A DNA stretch of 9,967 nucleotides from an uncultured Collinsella sp. (GTDB lineage: Bacteria > Actinomycetota > Coriobacteriia > Coriobacteriales > Coriobacteriaceae). Under the pieces are notes generated by a model. The model did no database searches. It worked only from the letters and a program-made list of their open reading frames with translations, and had not been told where the DNA came from. The DNA lies in NCBI GenBank assembly GCA_900543275.1, contig UQQL01000071.1, positions 1 to 9,967 on the forward strand. The letters run 5' to 3'. Numbering within the stretch: the stretch's first letter is position 1; every line of letters starts with the position of its first letter. The translations under genes and the position numbers were made by a program. This document shows positions 1 through 5,650 of this stretch, in pieces.

Positions 1-15
1 ACGCGCATAAAGAAA

Positions 16-49
16 GCCTCCCATTTCTCATGTCCAAGAAATGGGAGGC
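16..49 (-). terminator. Perfect 13-bp hairpin, terminator-like on the minus strand
   Basis: Bases 16-28 and 37-49 are exact reverse complements (13 bp) around an 8-nt loop. Read on the minus strand, the stem is followed by CTTTCTTTATG, a U-rich tail. On the plus strand the following bases (CAGTTCAACAGG) are not T-rich. An intrinsic terminator for minus-strand transcription is therefore the better reading. No minus-strand protein gene is visible just to the right, so it may end an RNA made across 50-300, or act in both directions with a gene left of the window. Confidence 0.55.
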
Positions 50-105
50 AGTTCAACAGGGGAGCGGGTCTTTTTTGGTGAGGAACGTTGCCCCGACGAG
101 CACGT

Positions 106-246
106 CGGATTCCCGGAATGGGCGGCCCGCTGTTAAAGTTTGTCGCGAGTTCCGCACGCAAAGGAAAGCACTTAATGTGCTTTCCGTCTTGTGCAGGACT
201 GTAGAGCAGCAAACTTAAACAGCGGGCCGCCCGTTCCGGGAATCCG
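106..246. repeat. 141-nt imperfect palindrome (MITE-like element or structured RNA)
   Basis: Left arm 106-142 and right arm 210-246 are reverse complements over 37 bp with only two mismatches. The core includes GGCGGCCCGCTGTT. The interior continues the symmetry: GCAC 154-157 can pair with GTGC 191-194, and 163-171 pairs perfectly with 177-185 around the 5-nt loop 172-176. The whole segment could fold into one long hairpin as RNA or extrude as a cruciform in DNA. It contains no convincing gene. Such full-length palindromes are typical of small non-autonomous mobile elements or repeat families, but no clear target-site duplication is visible. A transcribed structured RNA is the alternative. 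Confidence 0.7.
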
Positions 247-274
247 CCCCCGCGCACAGAAGGGGATTCCTTTT
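239..274 (+). terminator. Terminator-like stem, first copy of a repeated element
   Basis: GGAATCC at 239-245 pairs with GGATTCC at 264-270 and is followed directly by TTTT (271-274). The 18-nt loop is long for a strong intrinsic terminator. The 5' half overlaps the right arm of the palindrome ending at 246, so the two foldings exclude one another. A closely similar element, with GGAAT, 8 nt, GCGCACAG, a short spacer, then GGGGATTCCTTTT, recurs at 2002-2038. Confidence 0.4.
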
Positions 275-321
275 GCCAACAAGGGACAGGTTTATTTTGG
301 TCGGTTTTTCATGCTTGAATT

Positions 322-350
322 TGAAACATTTCGCCCGACAAGAGCGTATC
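322..350 (+). promoter_or_regulatory. ECF-type promoter of the sigma factor gene
   Basis: TGAAAC at 322-327, extended as TGAAACATTT, is followed after 17 nt by CGTATC at 345-350. This closely resembles the known ECF promoter form (TGAAAC -35 with an AT-rich extension, CGTA-type -10; for example Bacillus SigW-class promoters). Transcription would start near 357, about 40 nt before the sigma gene. Because the downstream gene is itself an ECF sigma factor, positive autoregulation is the natural inference. Confidence 0.75.
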
Positions 351-387
351 TATGGTGAGGGCCTCATCGAGAACCATTAATGTCACC

Positions 388-395
388 GGGAGGTG
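388..395 (+). promoter_or_regulatory. Ribosome binding site deciding the sigma factor start
   Basis: GGGAGGTG at 388-395 lies 5 nt (from GGGAGG) upstream of the ATG at 399. A GTG at 393 in the same frame sits inside this Shine-Dalgarno sequence and so cannot use it. This makes ATG 399 the start. Confidence 0.75.
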
Positions 396-398
396 ATT

Positions 399-917
399 AT
401 GGAAGAACAAGCTTTTAGACAGGCGGTCGAAGACCACCGGGATGTCGTGTTTCGGATCGCATTGACGTATCTGCGTGATCGCGCTGACGCCGACGATGTC
501 GCTCAAGACGTCTTTCTTAAGTTGCTCAAAAGCGACGCGCAATTTGAAAACTGGGAGCATCTTCGTCGATGGCTTATCCGGGTCACGATCAATGAATGTA
601 AATCTCTCTTTCGAAAGCCGTGGAGGCGCGTGGAGGATATTGAGAATCTGGCCGATTCGCTTTCGACGGCGCAGGAGGAGACCAAGGCGGTCCTGTCAGA
701 CGTTATGCGACTTCCGGAGCGATTCCGTATTCCTATCGTGCTCTATTACTATCTGGGCTTCTCGACTTCAGAAATTGCCGAGTTACTGCATGTGCCAGCC
801 GCGACCGTTCGAACGCGTTTAGCTCGCGGCAGATCGAAGCTCAAGTTCATCCTAGAGGAGGGCGACCGTGAAATCCAACCAGATCAAGCAGGCCTTCGAG
901 TCCGTCCAAGCCGATAG
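399..917 (+). CDS. ECF-family RNA polymerase sigma factor (sigma-70 family)
   Basis: The 172-aa product has the compact two-domain layout of an ECF sigma factor. Region 2 covers about residues 9-75, with the acidic helix DADDVAQDVFLKL at 30-42 and the basic segment around 58-73 that binds core enzyme and the -10. Region 4 covers about 100-152, with LPERFR at 105-110 and a helix-turn-helix (SEIAELL, then VPAATVRTRLARGRSKLK) for the -35. It should direct core RNA polymerase to CGTA-type promoters, including its own at 322-350. The start at ATG 399 is set by the Shine-Dalgarno at 388-395. Its last 16 or so residues, a polar tail, are encoded inside the next gene's start, giving a 50-bp overlap. 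The regulon and inducing signal cannot be read from the window. Confidence 0.93.
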   Translation: MEEQAFRQAVEDHRDVVFRIALTYLRDRADADDVAQDVFLKLLKSDAQFENWEHLRRWLIRVTINECKSLFRKPWRRVEDIENLADSLSTAQEETKAVLSDVMRLPERFRIPIVLYYYLGFSTSEIAELLHVPAATVRTRLARGRSKLKFILEEGDREIQPDQAGLRVRPSR

Positions 918-1944
918 CGATCTTGCTGACCGTGTTCTTTATGCCGCTGCTGGCGAGCCGCTTCGCCGAAAGGGTCACGCGAAGCCTCTGTATGTTGCCG
1001 TAATCGGATGTCTTGCCGGAGTGCTGGCGACCGGAGGGGTCGCCTACGCTGTTGTCAATTCCAGTTATTTTGCCTCTGCCTGGGGAAACCATGGCAACGG
1101 AGAGTCCGTTACCTGGACAAATGGCGGCTCGTCGGGGACGAAATATACCTACACCAGAGAGTTTGGTGATGGTATCGCGCCCCAAAGCCTGGAGGGTGCA
1201 GTCCAGAAGGTCAATCTGTCCGTCGAGGGCAACGGCTATACGCTCGACATTCATGAGATGGCAATCGACGAGAACGGTTGCGGTGCTGTGACGTTTACAT
1301 TGTCCAATCCGAATGGCGTTAACTACTACAAGCCGGCGGCAGAGCTTGGCGAACTTGTTCTCTATGGTGAAGAAGAAGGGGGCGTCAGTACACCCAGCAT
1401 GAACTTCGGCGAGGAATGGGCTGATACACGCTGCACCATTGATAAAGACACATCAAGCGACACGGTCATTAATGGTACGATGTACTTTGCCGCTATGGAT
1501 CGCGAGCGAGATTTTCAACATGCGGTCACCTGGAATATCCACTGGACCGAGGGTGAAGGTGAGAGTGCGAGGCAGTTTGAGGCGTCGACACCCGAGTTCA
1601 ATATTGGAGCGTATGTCGATACAAAGGAACTCCGCTCCGGTGACTCGCCTCTCGAGATCAGCCCGTTTTCCATCCAGACGCACATCGATGATCTGGGCAT
1701 TGACGCAGTCACGAAAAAGTTGACCGTTACCTACAAGGATGGATCGGAGCAGATTATCGAAGACGATGCTGCAGGCGCGTACAATTCCTATTTTTCGCTG
1801 ACGCGCAATAGCGGGGAGAACATCTCGGTTCCGACAAAGCTGATCAATGTCAATCAAGTGGTCTCGGTAACCCTTGAGGGCACGAGGTACACATCAACAG
1901 GAGAGACCGAAACAGAAGTACCCTTTACCATCGTCTATTCGTAA
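868..1944 (+). CDS. Single-pass membrane protein, probable cognate anti-sigma factor (DUF4179-like layout)
   Basis: The 358-aa product starts at GTG 868 behind GAGGAGGG (854-862). A cytoplasmic segment of about 40 residues includes AFESVQADSDLADRVL and ends in basic residues (RRKGHAKP). One hydrophobic helix at about 41-63 follows, then about 295 residues predicted outside the membrane, rich in beta-forming and acidic stretches. The basic residues before the helix favour N-terminus inside. No zinc anti-sigma motif (HxxxCxxC) is present. The overlap with the sigma gene and the topology indicate that the N-terminal tail holds the sigma factor while the large outer part senses an envelope signal. 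The N-terminal pattern resembles membrane proteins paired with ECF factors in Firmicutes and Coriobacteria, often annotated DUF4179. That family name is from memory, and the anti-sigma role is inferred from context. Confidence 0.72.
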   Translation: MKSNQIKQAFESVQADSDLADRVLYAAAGEPLRRKGHAKPLYVAVIGCLAGVLATGGVAYAVVNSSYFASAWGNHGNGESVTWTNGGSSGTKYTYTREFGDGIAPQSLEGAVQKVNLSVEGNGYTLDIHEMAIDENGCGAVTFTLSNPNGVNYYKPAAELGELVLYGEEEGGVSTPSMNFGEEWADTRCTIDKDTSSDTVINGTMYFAAMDRERDFQHAVTWNIHWTEGEGESARQFEASTPEFNIGAYVDTKELRSGDSPLEISPFSIQTHIDDLGIDAVTKKLTVTYKDGSEQIIEDDAAGAYNSYFSLTRNSGENISVPTKLINVNQVVSVTLEGTRYTSTGETETEVPFTIVYS

Positions 1945-1951
1945 GGTCTGA

Positions 1952-1984
1952 GGCCGCTTCCTGCTAGAGGAAGCGGCCATTTTT
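1952..1984 (+). terminator. Rho-independent terminator of the sigma/anti-sigma operon
   Basis: GGCCGCTTCC (1952-1961) pairs perfectly with GGAAGCGGCC (1969-1978) around a 7-nt loop. It is followed by a T-run at 1980-1984. It begins 7 nt after the stop codon and isolates the sigma cassette from the ribosomal operon downstream. Confidence 0.9.
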
Positions 1985-2001
1985 GCGTTACATGGACGGC
2001 T

Positions 2002-2038
2002 GGAATGGGCACTTGCGCACAGGCGGGGGATTCCTTTT
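2002..2038 (+). repeat. Second copy of the GCGCACAG/GATTCCTTTT element
   Basis: GGAAT (2002-2006), 8 nt, GCGCACAG (2015-2022), a short spacer, then GGGGATTCCTTTT (2026-2038) matches the order and near-exact spacing of the element at 239-274. GGAAT can pair with ATTCC (2030-2034) ahead of TTTT. The two copies have the same orientation and bracket the sigma/anti-sigma cassette. The remaining bases of the 1985-2069 interval show nothing else recognisable. Confidence 0.5.
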
Positions 2039-2093
2039 ATGGAGGCTTTGCGGAAATATAGCTATTTTGGGATACGCCCGGCGGCGTGGTCTG

Positions 2094-2122
2094 TTGACGG
2101 CACAGCTAACGCCACGTATCCT
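2094..2122 (+). promoter_or_regulatory. Housekeeping sigma promoter of the str operon
   Basis: TTGACG (2094-2099) and TATCCT (2117-2122) are separated by exactly 17 nt, a good -35/-10 pair with transcription starting near 2129. The leader of about 87 nt carries a small hairpin (AGGGG 2142-2146 with CCCCT 2155-2159). An AT-rich stretch at 2054-2068 lies further upstream. The promoter sits inside a dyad, GGATACG 2070-2076 and CGTATCC 2115-2121. Confidence 0.7.
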
Positions 2123-2203
2123 ATCGAACTGCGTGTTTCGTAGGGGGATGCTGACCCCTCGATTCAAGCCGTTGCACTTTACAGAAAGCTGGAATCATTC
2201 GAG

Positions 2204-2209
2204 AAGGAG
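2204..2209 (+). promoter_or_regulatory. Ribosome binding site for the TTG start of rpsL
   Basis: AAGGAG lies 6 nt before TTG 2216. Translation from this TTG gives the universal S12 N-terminus PTINQL, and no ATG or GTG offers that reading, so the TTG start is firm. Confidence 0.85.
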
Positions 2210-2215
2210 TACGCT

Positions 2216-2593
2216 TTGCCTACTATTAACCAGCTGGTTCGCCAGGGCCGTCGTTCCGTGCCCAAGAAGTCCAAGAACGCTGCTCTGCAGCACAACTCCC
2301 AGAAGCGCGGCGTGTGCACCCGCGTCTTCACCACGAGCCCCAAGAAGCCGAACTCGGCTCTTCGTAAGGTTGCCCGTGTTCGCCTTGTCAACGGCATCGA
2401 AGTTACTGCTTACATCCCGGGTGAGGGCCACAACCTGCAGGAGCACTCCATCGTGCTCGTCCGCGGCGGTCGTGTCCGTGACCTCCCTGGTGTCCGTTAT
2501 CACGTCATCCGTGGCGCCTACGACGCTGCTCCGGTCCAGAACCGTCTGCAGGCCCGTTCCAAGTACGGTGCTAAGCGCCCCAAGGCCAAATAA
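2216..2593 (+). CDS. rpsL: 30S ribosomal protein S12
   Basis: The 125-aa product is S12, a 30S decoding-centre protein. It carries the conserved segments QKRGVCTRV (29-37), PKKPNSALRK (42-51), GEGHNLQEHS (69-78) and RDLPGVRYH (88-96), and is about family length. Lys43 is present, but position 88 is Arg where E. coli and M. tuberculosis have Lys. The neighbouring Asp89 is the residue methylthiolated by RimO in other bacteria. The gene starts at TTG with a good Shine-Dalgarno 6 nt upstream. It is first in a str operon with rpsG 74 nt downstream, behind the promoter at 2094-2122. The codon bias is strong, as expected for a highly expressed gene. Confidence 0.99.
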   Translation: MPTINQLVRQGRRSVPKKSKNAALQHNSQKRGVCTRVFTTSPKKPNSALRKVARVRLVNGIEVTAYIPGEGHNLQEHSIVLVRGGRVRDLPGVRYHVIRGAYDAAPVQNRLQARSKYGAKRPKAK

Positions 2594-2618
2594 GCCAGAT
2601 AACGTTTTGATACTTTCG

Positions 2619-2645
2619 CCGTGTGCCGTCTTGAGCGCCGCACGG
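2619..2645 (+). promoter_or_regulatory. Hairpin in the rpsL-rpsG spacer, possible S7 feedback site
   Basis: CCGTGTG (2619-2625) pairs with CGCACGG (2639-2645), with one G-U pair, around a 13-nt loop. In E. coli the rpsL-rpsG intercistronic RNA binds S7 for translational feedback. A similar role here is a guess from position only. Confidence 0.3.
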
Positions 2646-2667
2646 TAGACACTTAAGGAGATTTCAC

Positions 2668-3141
2668 ATGCCGCGTCGTGCAGCAGCTAATCGTCGTGAG
2701 GTTCAGCCTGACGCCGTTTACAACAACCGCCTGGTGACTCAGCTCATCAACAAGGTCCTTCTTGACGGCAAGAAGGCCACCGCTGAGCGCATCGTTTACA
2801 CCGCTTTCGAGATCGTTGCCGAGAAGTCCGAGGGTGGCGACGCTCTCGCTACCTTCAAGAAGGCTATGGACAACGTCAAGCCCACGCTCGAGGTTAAGCC
2901 CAAGCGTGTCGGTGGCGCTACCTATCAGGTCCCGATGGAGGTCAACTCCCGTCGTTCCACCGCTCTGGGCATCCGCTGGATCGTCAACTTCTCCCGCGCT
3001 CGCAAGGAGAAGACCATGGCCGAGCGTCTCGCTAACGAGATCCTCGACGCCTCCAACGGTCTTGGCGCTTCCGTCAAGAAGCGTGAGGACGTCTTCAAGA
3101 TGGCCGAGGCCAACCGCGCGTTCTCTCACTATCGTTGGTAA
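2668..3141 (+). CDS. rpsG: 30S ribosomal protein S7
   Basis: The 157-aa product is S7, which nucleates folding of the 3' domain of 16S rRNA and lies near the E site. Recognisable parts are MPRRAAANRR at the N-terminus, the helix with LINKVLLDGKK (26-36), the GGATYQVPMEV segment of the beta-hairpin, and the C-terminal MAEANRAFSHYRW. Length matches the family (about 156). ATG 2668 has AAGGAG (2655-2660) 7 nt upstream. It lies between rpsL and fusA, the conserved str order, with fusA starting 19 nt downstream. Confidence 0.99.
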   Translation: MPRRAAANRREVQPDAVYNNRLVTQLINKVLLDGKKATAERIVYTAFEIVAEKSEGGDALATFKKAMDNVKPTLEVKPKRVGGATYQVPMEVNSRRSTALGIRWIVNFSRARKEKTMAERLANEILDASNGLGASVKKREDVFKMAEANRAFSHYRW

Positions 3142-3160
3142 GTTAAGGTAAGGAACTAAC

Positions 3161-5260
3161 ATGGCTAAGCCTAAGTACAAGCTTTCCGATACCCGTAACA
3201 TCGGCATCATGGCCCACATCGATGCCGGTAAGACCACCACGACCGAGCGTATTCTTTACTACACCGGTAAGACCCACAAGATCGGTGAGGTCCATGAGGG
3301 CGCTGCCACCATGGACTGGATGGTTCAGGAGCAGGAGCGCGGCGTAACCATTACCTCCGCTGCTACCACGTGCTTCTGGAACAAGGACGGTAAGGACTAC
3401 CGCATCCAGATCATCGACACCCCGGGCCACGTTGACTTCACCGCCGAGGTCGAGCGCTGCCTGCGCGTCCTCGATGGCGCTGTCGCCGTCTTCGACGCCG
3501 TTGCTGGCGTTCAGCCCCAGTCTGAGACCGTTTGGCGTCAGGCTTCTACCTTCAACGTCCCCCGCATCGCCTTCATCAACAAGTATGACCGCGTGGGCGC
3601 TGACTTCTTCAACGCTATCGAGACCATGAAGGATCGTCTCGACGCCAACGCCGTGGCCGCTCAGGTCCCGATGGGCGCCGAGGACAACTTCTGGGGCGTC
3701 ATCGACCTCGTTACCATGACTGCATGGGACTTCAAGGCCGACGAGAAGGGCATGACCTACCCCGAGCCGATGGACGAGATCCCGGCTGAGTTTGCCGACA
3801 TCGCTGCCACCAAGCGCGAGGAGCTCCTCGACGCTGCTGCCAGCTTTGACGACGAGCTCATGGAGAAGATCCTCATGGAGGAGGACTTCACCGTCGAGGA
3901 GCTCAAGGCTGCTCTGCGCAAGGGCGTTCTGGCCAACGAGCTCAACCTCGTCTTCGTGGGCTCCGCCTACAAGAACAAGGGCGTTCAGGAGCTGCTCGAC
4001 GCTGTCGTCGACTACCTGCCCAGCCCGCTCGACGTTGAGGCCGTCACCGGTACCGATCCGGACACCGGCGAGGAGATCCAGCGTCATCCTTCCTTCGACG
4101 AGCCTTTCTCCGGCCTGGTCTTCAAGATCATGACCGACCCGTTCGTCGGTAAGCTCACCTACGTCCGCGTTTACTCCGGCCGCGCCGAGTCCGGCTCCTA
4201 CGTGGTCAACGCTTCCAACGGTCAGCGCGAGCGTCTCGGCCGCATCCTCGAGATGAACGCCGCCGAGCGTATCGACCGTGACGACGCTGCCGCCGGCGAC
4301 ATCGTCGCTTGCGTCGGCTTCAAGAACTCCACCACCGGTGACACCCTGTGCGCCGAGGGCAAGGAGATCGTCCTCGAGAAGATCGAGTTCGCTAAGCCCG
4401 TTATCGACGTTGCCATCGAGCCCAAGACCAAGGCCGAGCAGGACAAGATGTCCCTGGCTCTGACCAAGCTCGCCGAGGAGGACCCGACCTTCCAGGTGTC
4501 CACCAACCACGAGACCGGCCAGACCATCATCGCCGGCATGGGCGAGCTGCACCTCGAGATCATCGTCGACCGTCTGCTCCGCGAGTTCAAGGTTGACGCT
4601 AACGTTGGTAAGCCCCAGGTTGCCTACCGCGAGACCGCTGGTCACGACGTCGAGAAGGCTGAGGGCAAGTTTGTCCGTCAGTCCGGTGGTCGCGGTCAGT
4701 ACGGCCACGCCGTCATCAAGCTCGAGAAGATGGAGGAGGGCTTCGGCTACGAGTTCGTCAACGCTATCGTCGGCGGCGTCGTGCCCAAGGAGTACATCCC
4801 GTCCATCGACAAGGGCATCCAGGAGGCCCTGAACACCGGTGTTATCGCCGGCTTCCCGGTCCTCGACGTTAAGGTCACCCTGTTCGACGGTTCTTACCAC
4901 GAGGTCGACTCCTCCGAGGCCGCCTTCAAGATCGCCGGTTCCATGGCTATCAAGGACGCCCTCAAGAAGTCCGATCCGCAGCTGCTCGAGCCGATCATGG
5001 CTGTCGAGGTCGAGACCCCCGAGCAGTACATGGGCGACGTTATGGGCAACCTCTCCGGTCGCCGCGGCAAGATCGAGGGCATGGAGGATCGCAAGAACAG
5101 CAAGCTCATCCGTGCCAAGGTGCCGCTGGGCGAGATGTTCGGTTACGCTACCGACCTTCGCTCCCAGACCCAGGGCCGTGCATCCTACACGATGCAGTTC
5201 GACTCTTATGAGCCCGCGCCCAAGTCCATCGTGGACGAGGTCATGAGCAAGAACGCCTAA
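3161..5260 (+). CDS. fusA: Elongation factor G
   Basis: The 699-aa product is EF-G, the GTPase that drives ribosomal translocation and, with ribosome recycling factor, splits the post-termination ribosome. Visible motifs are the P-loop AHIDAGKT (18-25), switch region RGVTITSAATT (60-70), DTPGH (86-90), and NKYD (140-143), where NKMD is more usual. The later domains II-V are full length, ending with GNLSGRRGKIEGME in domain V. Length fits the family (about 700), and its place right after rpsG marks it as the primary EF-G rather than a paralogue. TAAGGAA (3149-3155) precedes ATG 3161. Codon use is strongly biased, consistent with very high expression. No tuf gene follows, which is unusual. Confidence 0.99.
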   Translation: MAKPKYKLSDTRNIGIMAHIDAGKTTTTERILYYTGKTHKIGEVHEGAATMDWMVQEQERGVTITSAATTCFWNKDGKDYRIQIIDTPGHVDFTAEVERCLRVLDGAVAVFDAVAGVQPQSETVWRQASTFNVPRIAFINKYDRVGADFFNAIETMKDRLDANAVAAQVPMGAEDNFWGVIDLVTMTAWDFKADEKGMTYPEPMDEIPAEFADIAATKREELLDAAASFDDELMEKILMEEDFTVEELKAALRKGVLANELNLVFVGSAYKNKGVQELLDAVVDYLPSPLDVEAVTGTDPDTGEEIQRHPSFDEPFSGLVFKIMTDPFVGKLTYVRVYSGRAESGSYVVNASNGQRERLGRILEMNAAERIDRDDAAAGDIVACVGFKNSTTGDTLCAEGKEIVLEKIEFAKPVIDVAIEPKTKAEQDKMSLALTKLAEEDPTFQVSTNHETGQTIIAGMGELHLEIIVDRLLREFKVDANVGKPQVAYRETAGHDVEKAEGKFVRQSGGRGQYGHAVIKLEKMEEGFGYEFVNAIVGGVVPKEYIPSIDKGIQEALNTGVIAGFPVLDVKVTLFDGSYHEVDSSEAAFKIAGSMAIKDALKKSDPQLLEPIMAVEVETPEQYMGDVMGNLSGRRGKIEGMEDRKNSKLIRAKVPLGEMFGYATDLRSQTQGRASYTMQFDSYEPAPKSIVDEVMSKNA

Positions 5261-5285
5261 GTTCGAGCTCCCTGTTACGTAATCC

Positions 5286-5302
5286 GCGAGAACATCTCTC
5301 GC
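5286..5302 (+). other. Small hairpin in the fusA-rpsJ spacer
   Basis: GCGAGA (5286-5291) pairs with TCTCGC (5297-5302) around a 5-nt loop. No T-run follows, so this is not an intrinsic terminator. It may be an mRNA processing or stability element in the 60-nt gap between fusA and rpsJ. Confidence 0.3.
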
Positions 5303-5309
5303 ACTCTTT

Positions 5310-5314
5310 GGAGG
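5310..5314 (+). promoter_or_regulatory. Ribosome binding site for the TTG start of rpsJ
   Basis: GGAGG lies 6 nt before TTG 5321. The reading from TTG gives the standard S10 start ATQKIRIRLK. No other start codon provides it. Confidence 0.85.
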
Positions 5315-5320
5315 TTTAAG

Positions 5321-5629
5321 TTGGCTACCCAGAAGATCCGCATTCGCCTCAAGGGCTATGATCACGAGGTCGTCGATCAGTCCGCGAAGCTCATCGTCGA
5401 GACCGCTCAGAAGACCGGTGCTCGCGTTTCCGGTCCTGTCCCCCTGCCCACCGAGCGCAACCTGTACACGGTTATTCGCTCGCCGCACGTGAACAAGGAC
5501 TCCCGTGAGCAGTTCGAGATGCGCACCCACAAGCGCCTCATCGACATCCTCGACCCCACCTCGGGCACCGTTGATTCGCTCATGCGTCTCGACCTCCCCG
5601 CTGGCGTCGACATCGACATCAAGCTCTAA
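5321..5629 (+). CDS. rpsJ: 30S ribosomal protein S10
   Basis: The 102-aa product is S10 (also NusE), a 30S head protein and a partner in transcription antitermination complexes. The conserved core is present: KIRIRLKGYDH (5-15), GARVSGPVPLPT (33-44), the SPHVNKDSREQFE loop segment (54-66) and RTHKRLIDI (68-76). Full family length. It starts at TTG with GGAGG 6 nt upstream. It follows fusA by 60 nt with no promoter I can defend, so it is probably cotranscribed. A strong terminator follows, and rplC and the rest of the usual S10 operon do not. Confidence 0.99.
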   Translation: MATQKIRIRLKGYDHEVVDQSAKLIVETAQKTGARVSGPVPLPTERNLYTVIRSPHVNKDSREQFEMRTHKRLIDILDPTSGTVDSLMRLDLPAGVDIDIKL

Positions 5630-5650
5630 GCGATATCGCTCATAGCTTAC

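Noticed and set aside
30..218. Plus-strand 62-codon reading frame across the palindrome
   Set aside because: It runs through both the hairpin and the palindrome arm, has no Shine-Dalgarno, and its product resembles no family.
91..257. Target-site duplication around the palindrome (CCCCGACGAGCAC versus CCCCGCGCAC)
   Set aside because: The two flanks differ in length and sequence. The likeness is mostly C-rich composition.
50..392. T-box or other known riboswitch in the leader ahead of the sigma gene
   Set aside because: I see no T-box or other riboswitch consensus, and the ECF promoter at 322-350 lies downstream of the structured region, so it is not in the sigma mRNA leader.
1983..2648. 221-codon plus-strand frame overlapping rpsL
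   Set aside because: It is in a different frame from the certain rpsL gene, covers the str promoter and has no ribosome site or recognisable domain.
3143..5530. 795-codon minus-strand reading frame opposite fusA
   Set aside because: It is the mirror of the strongly biased GC-rich fusA codons. The predicted protein is a low-complexity L/V/D/G-rich string and it has no family motif.
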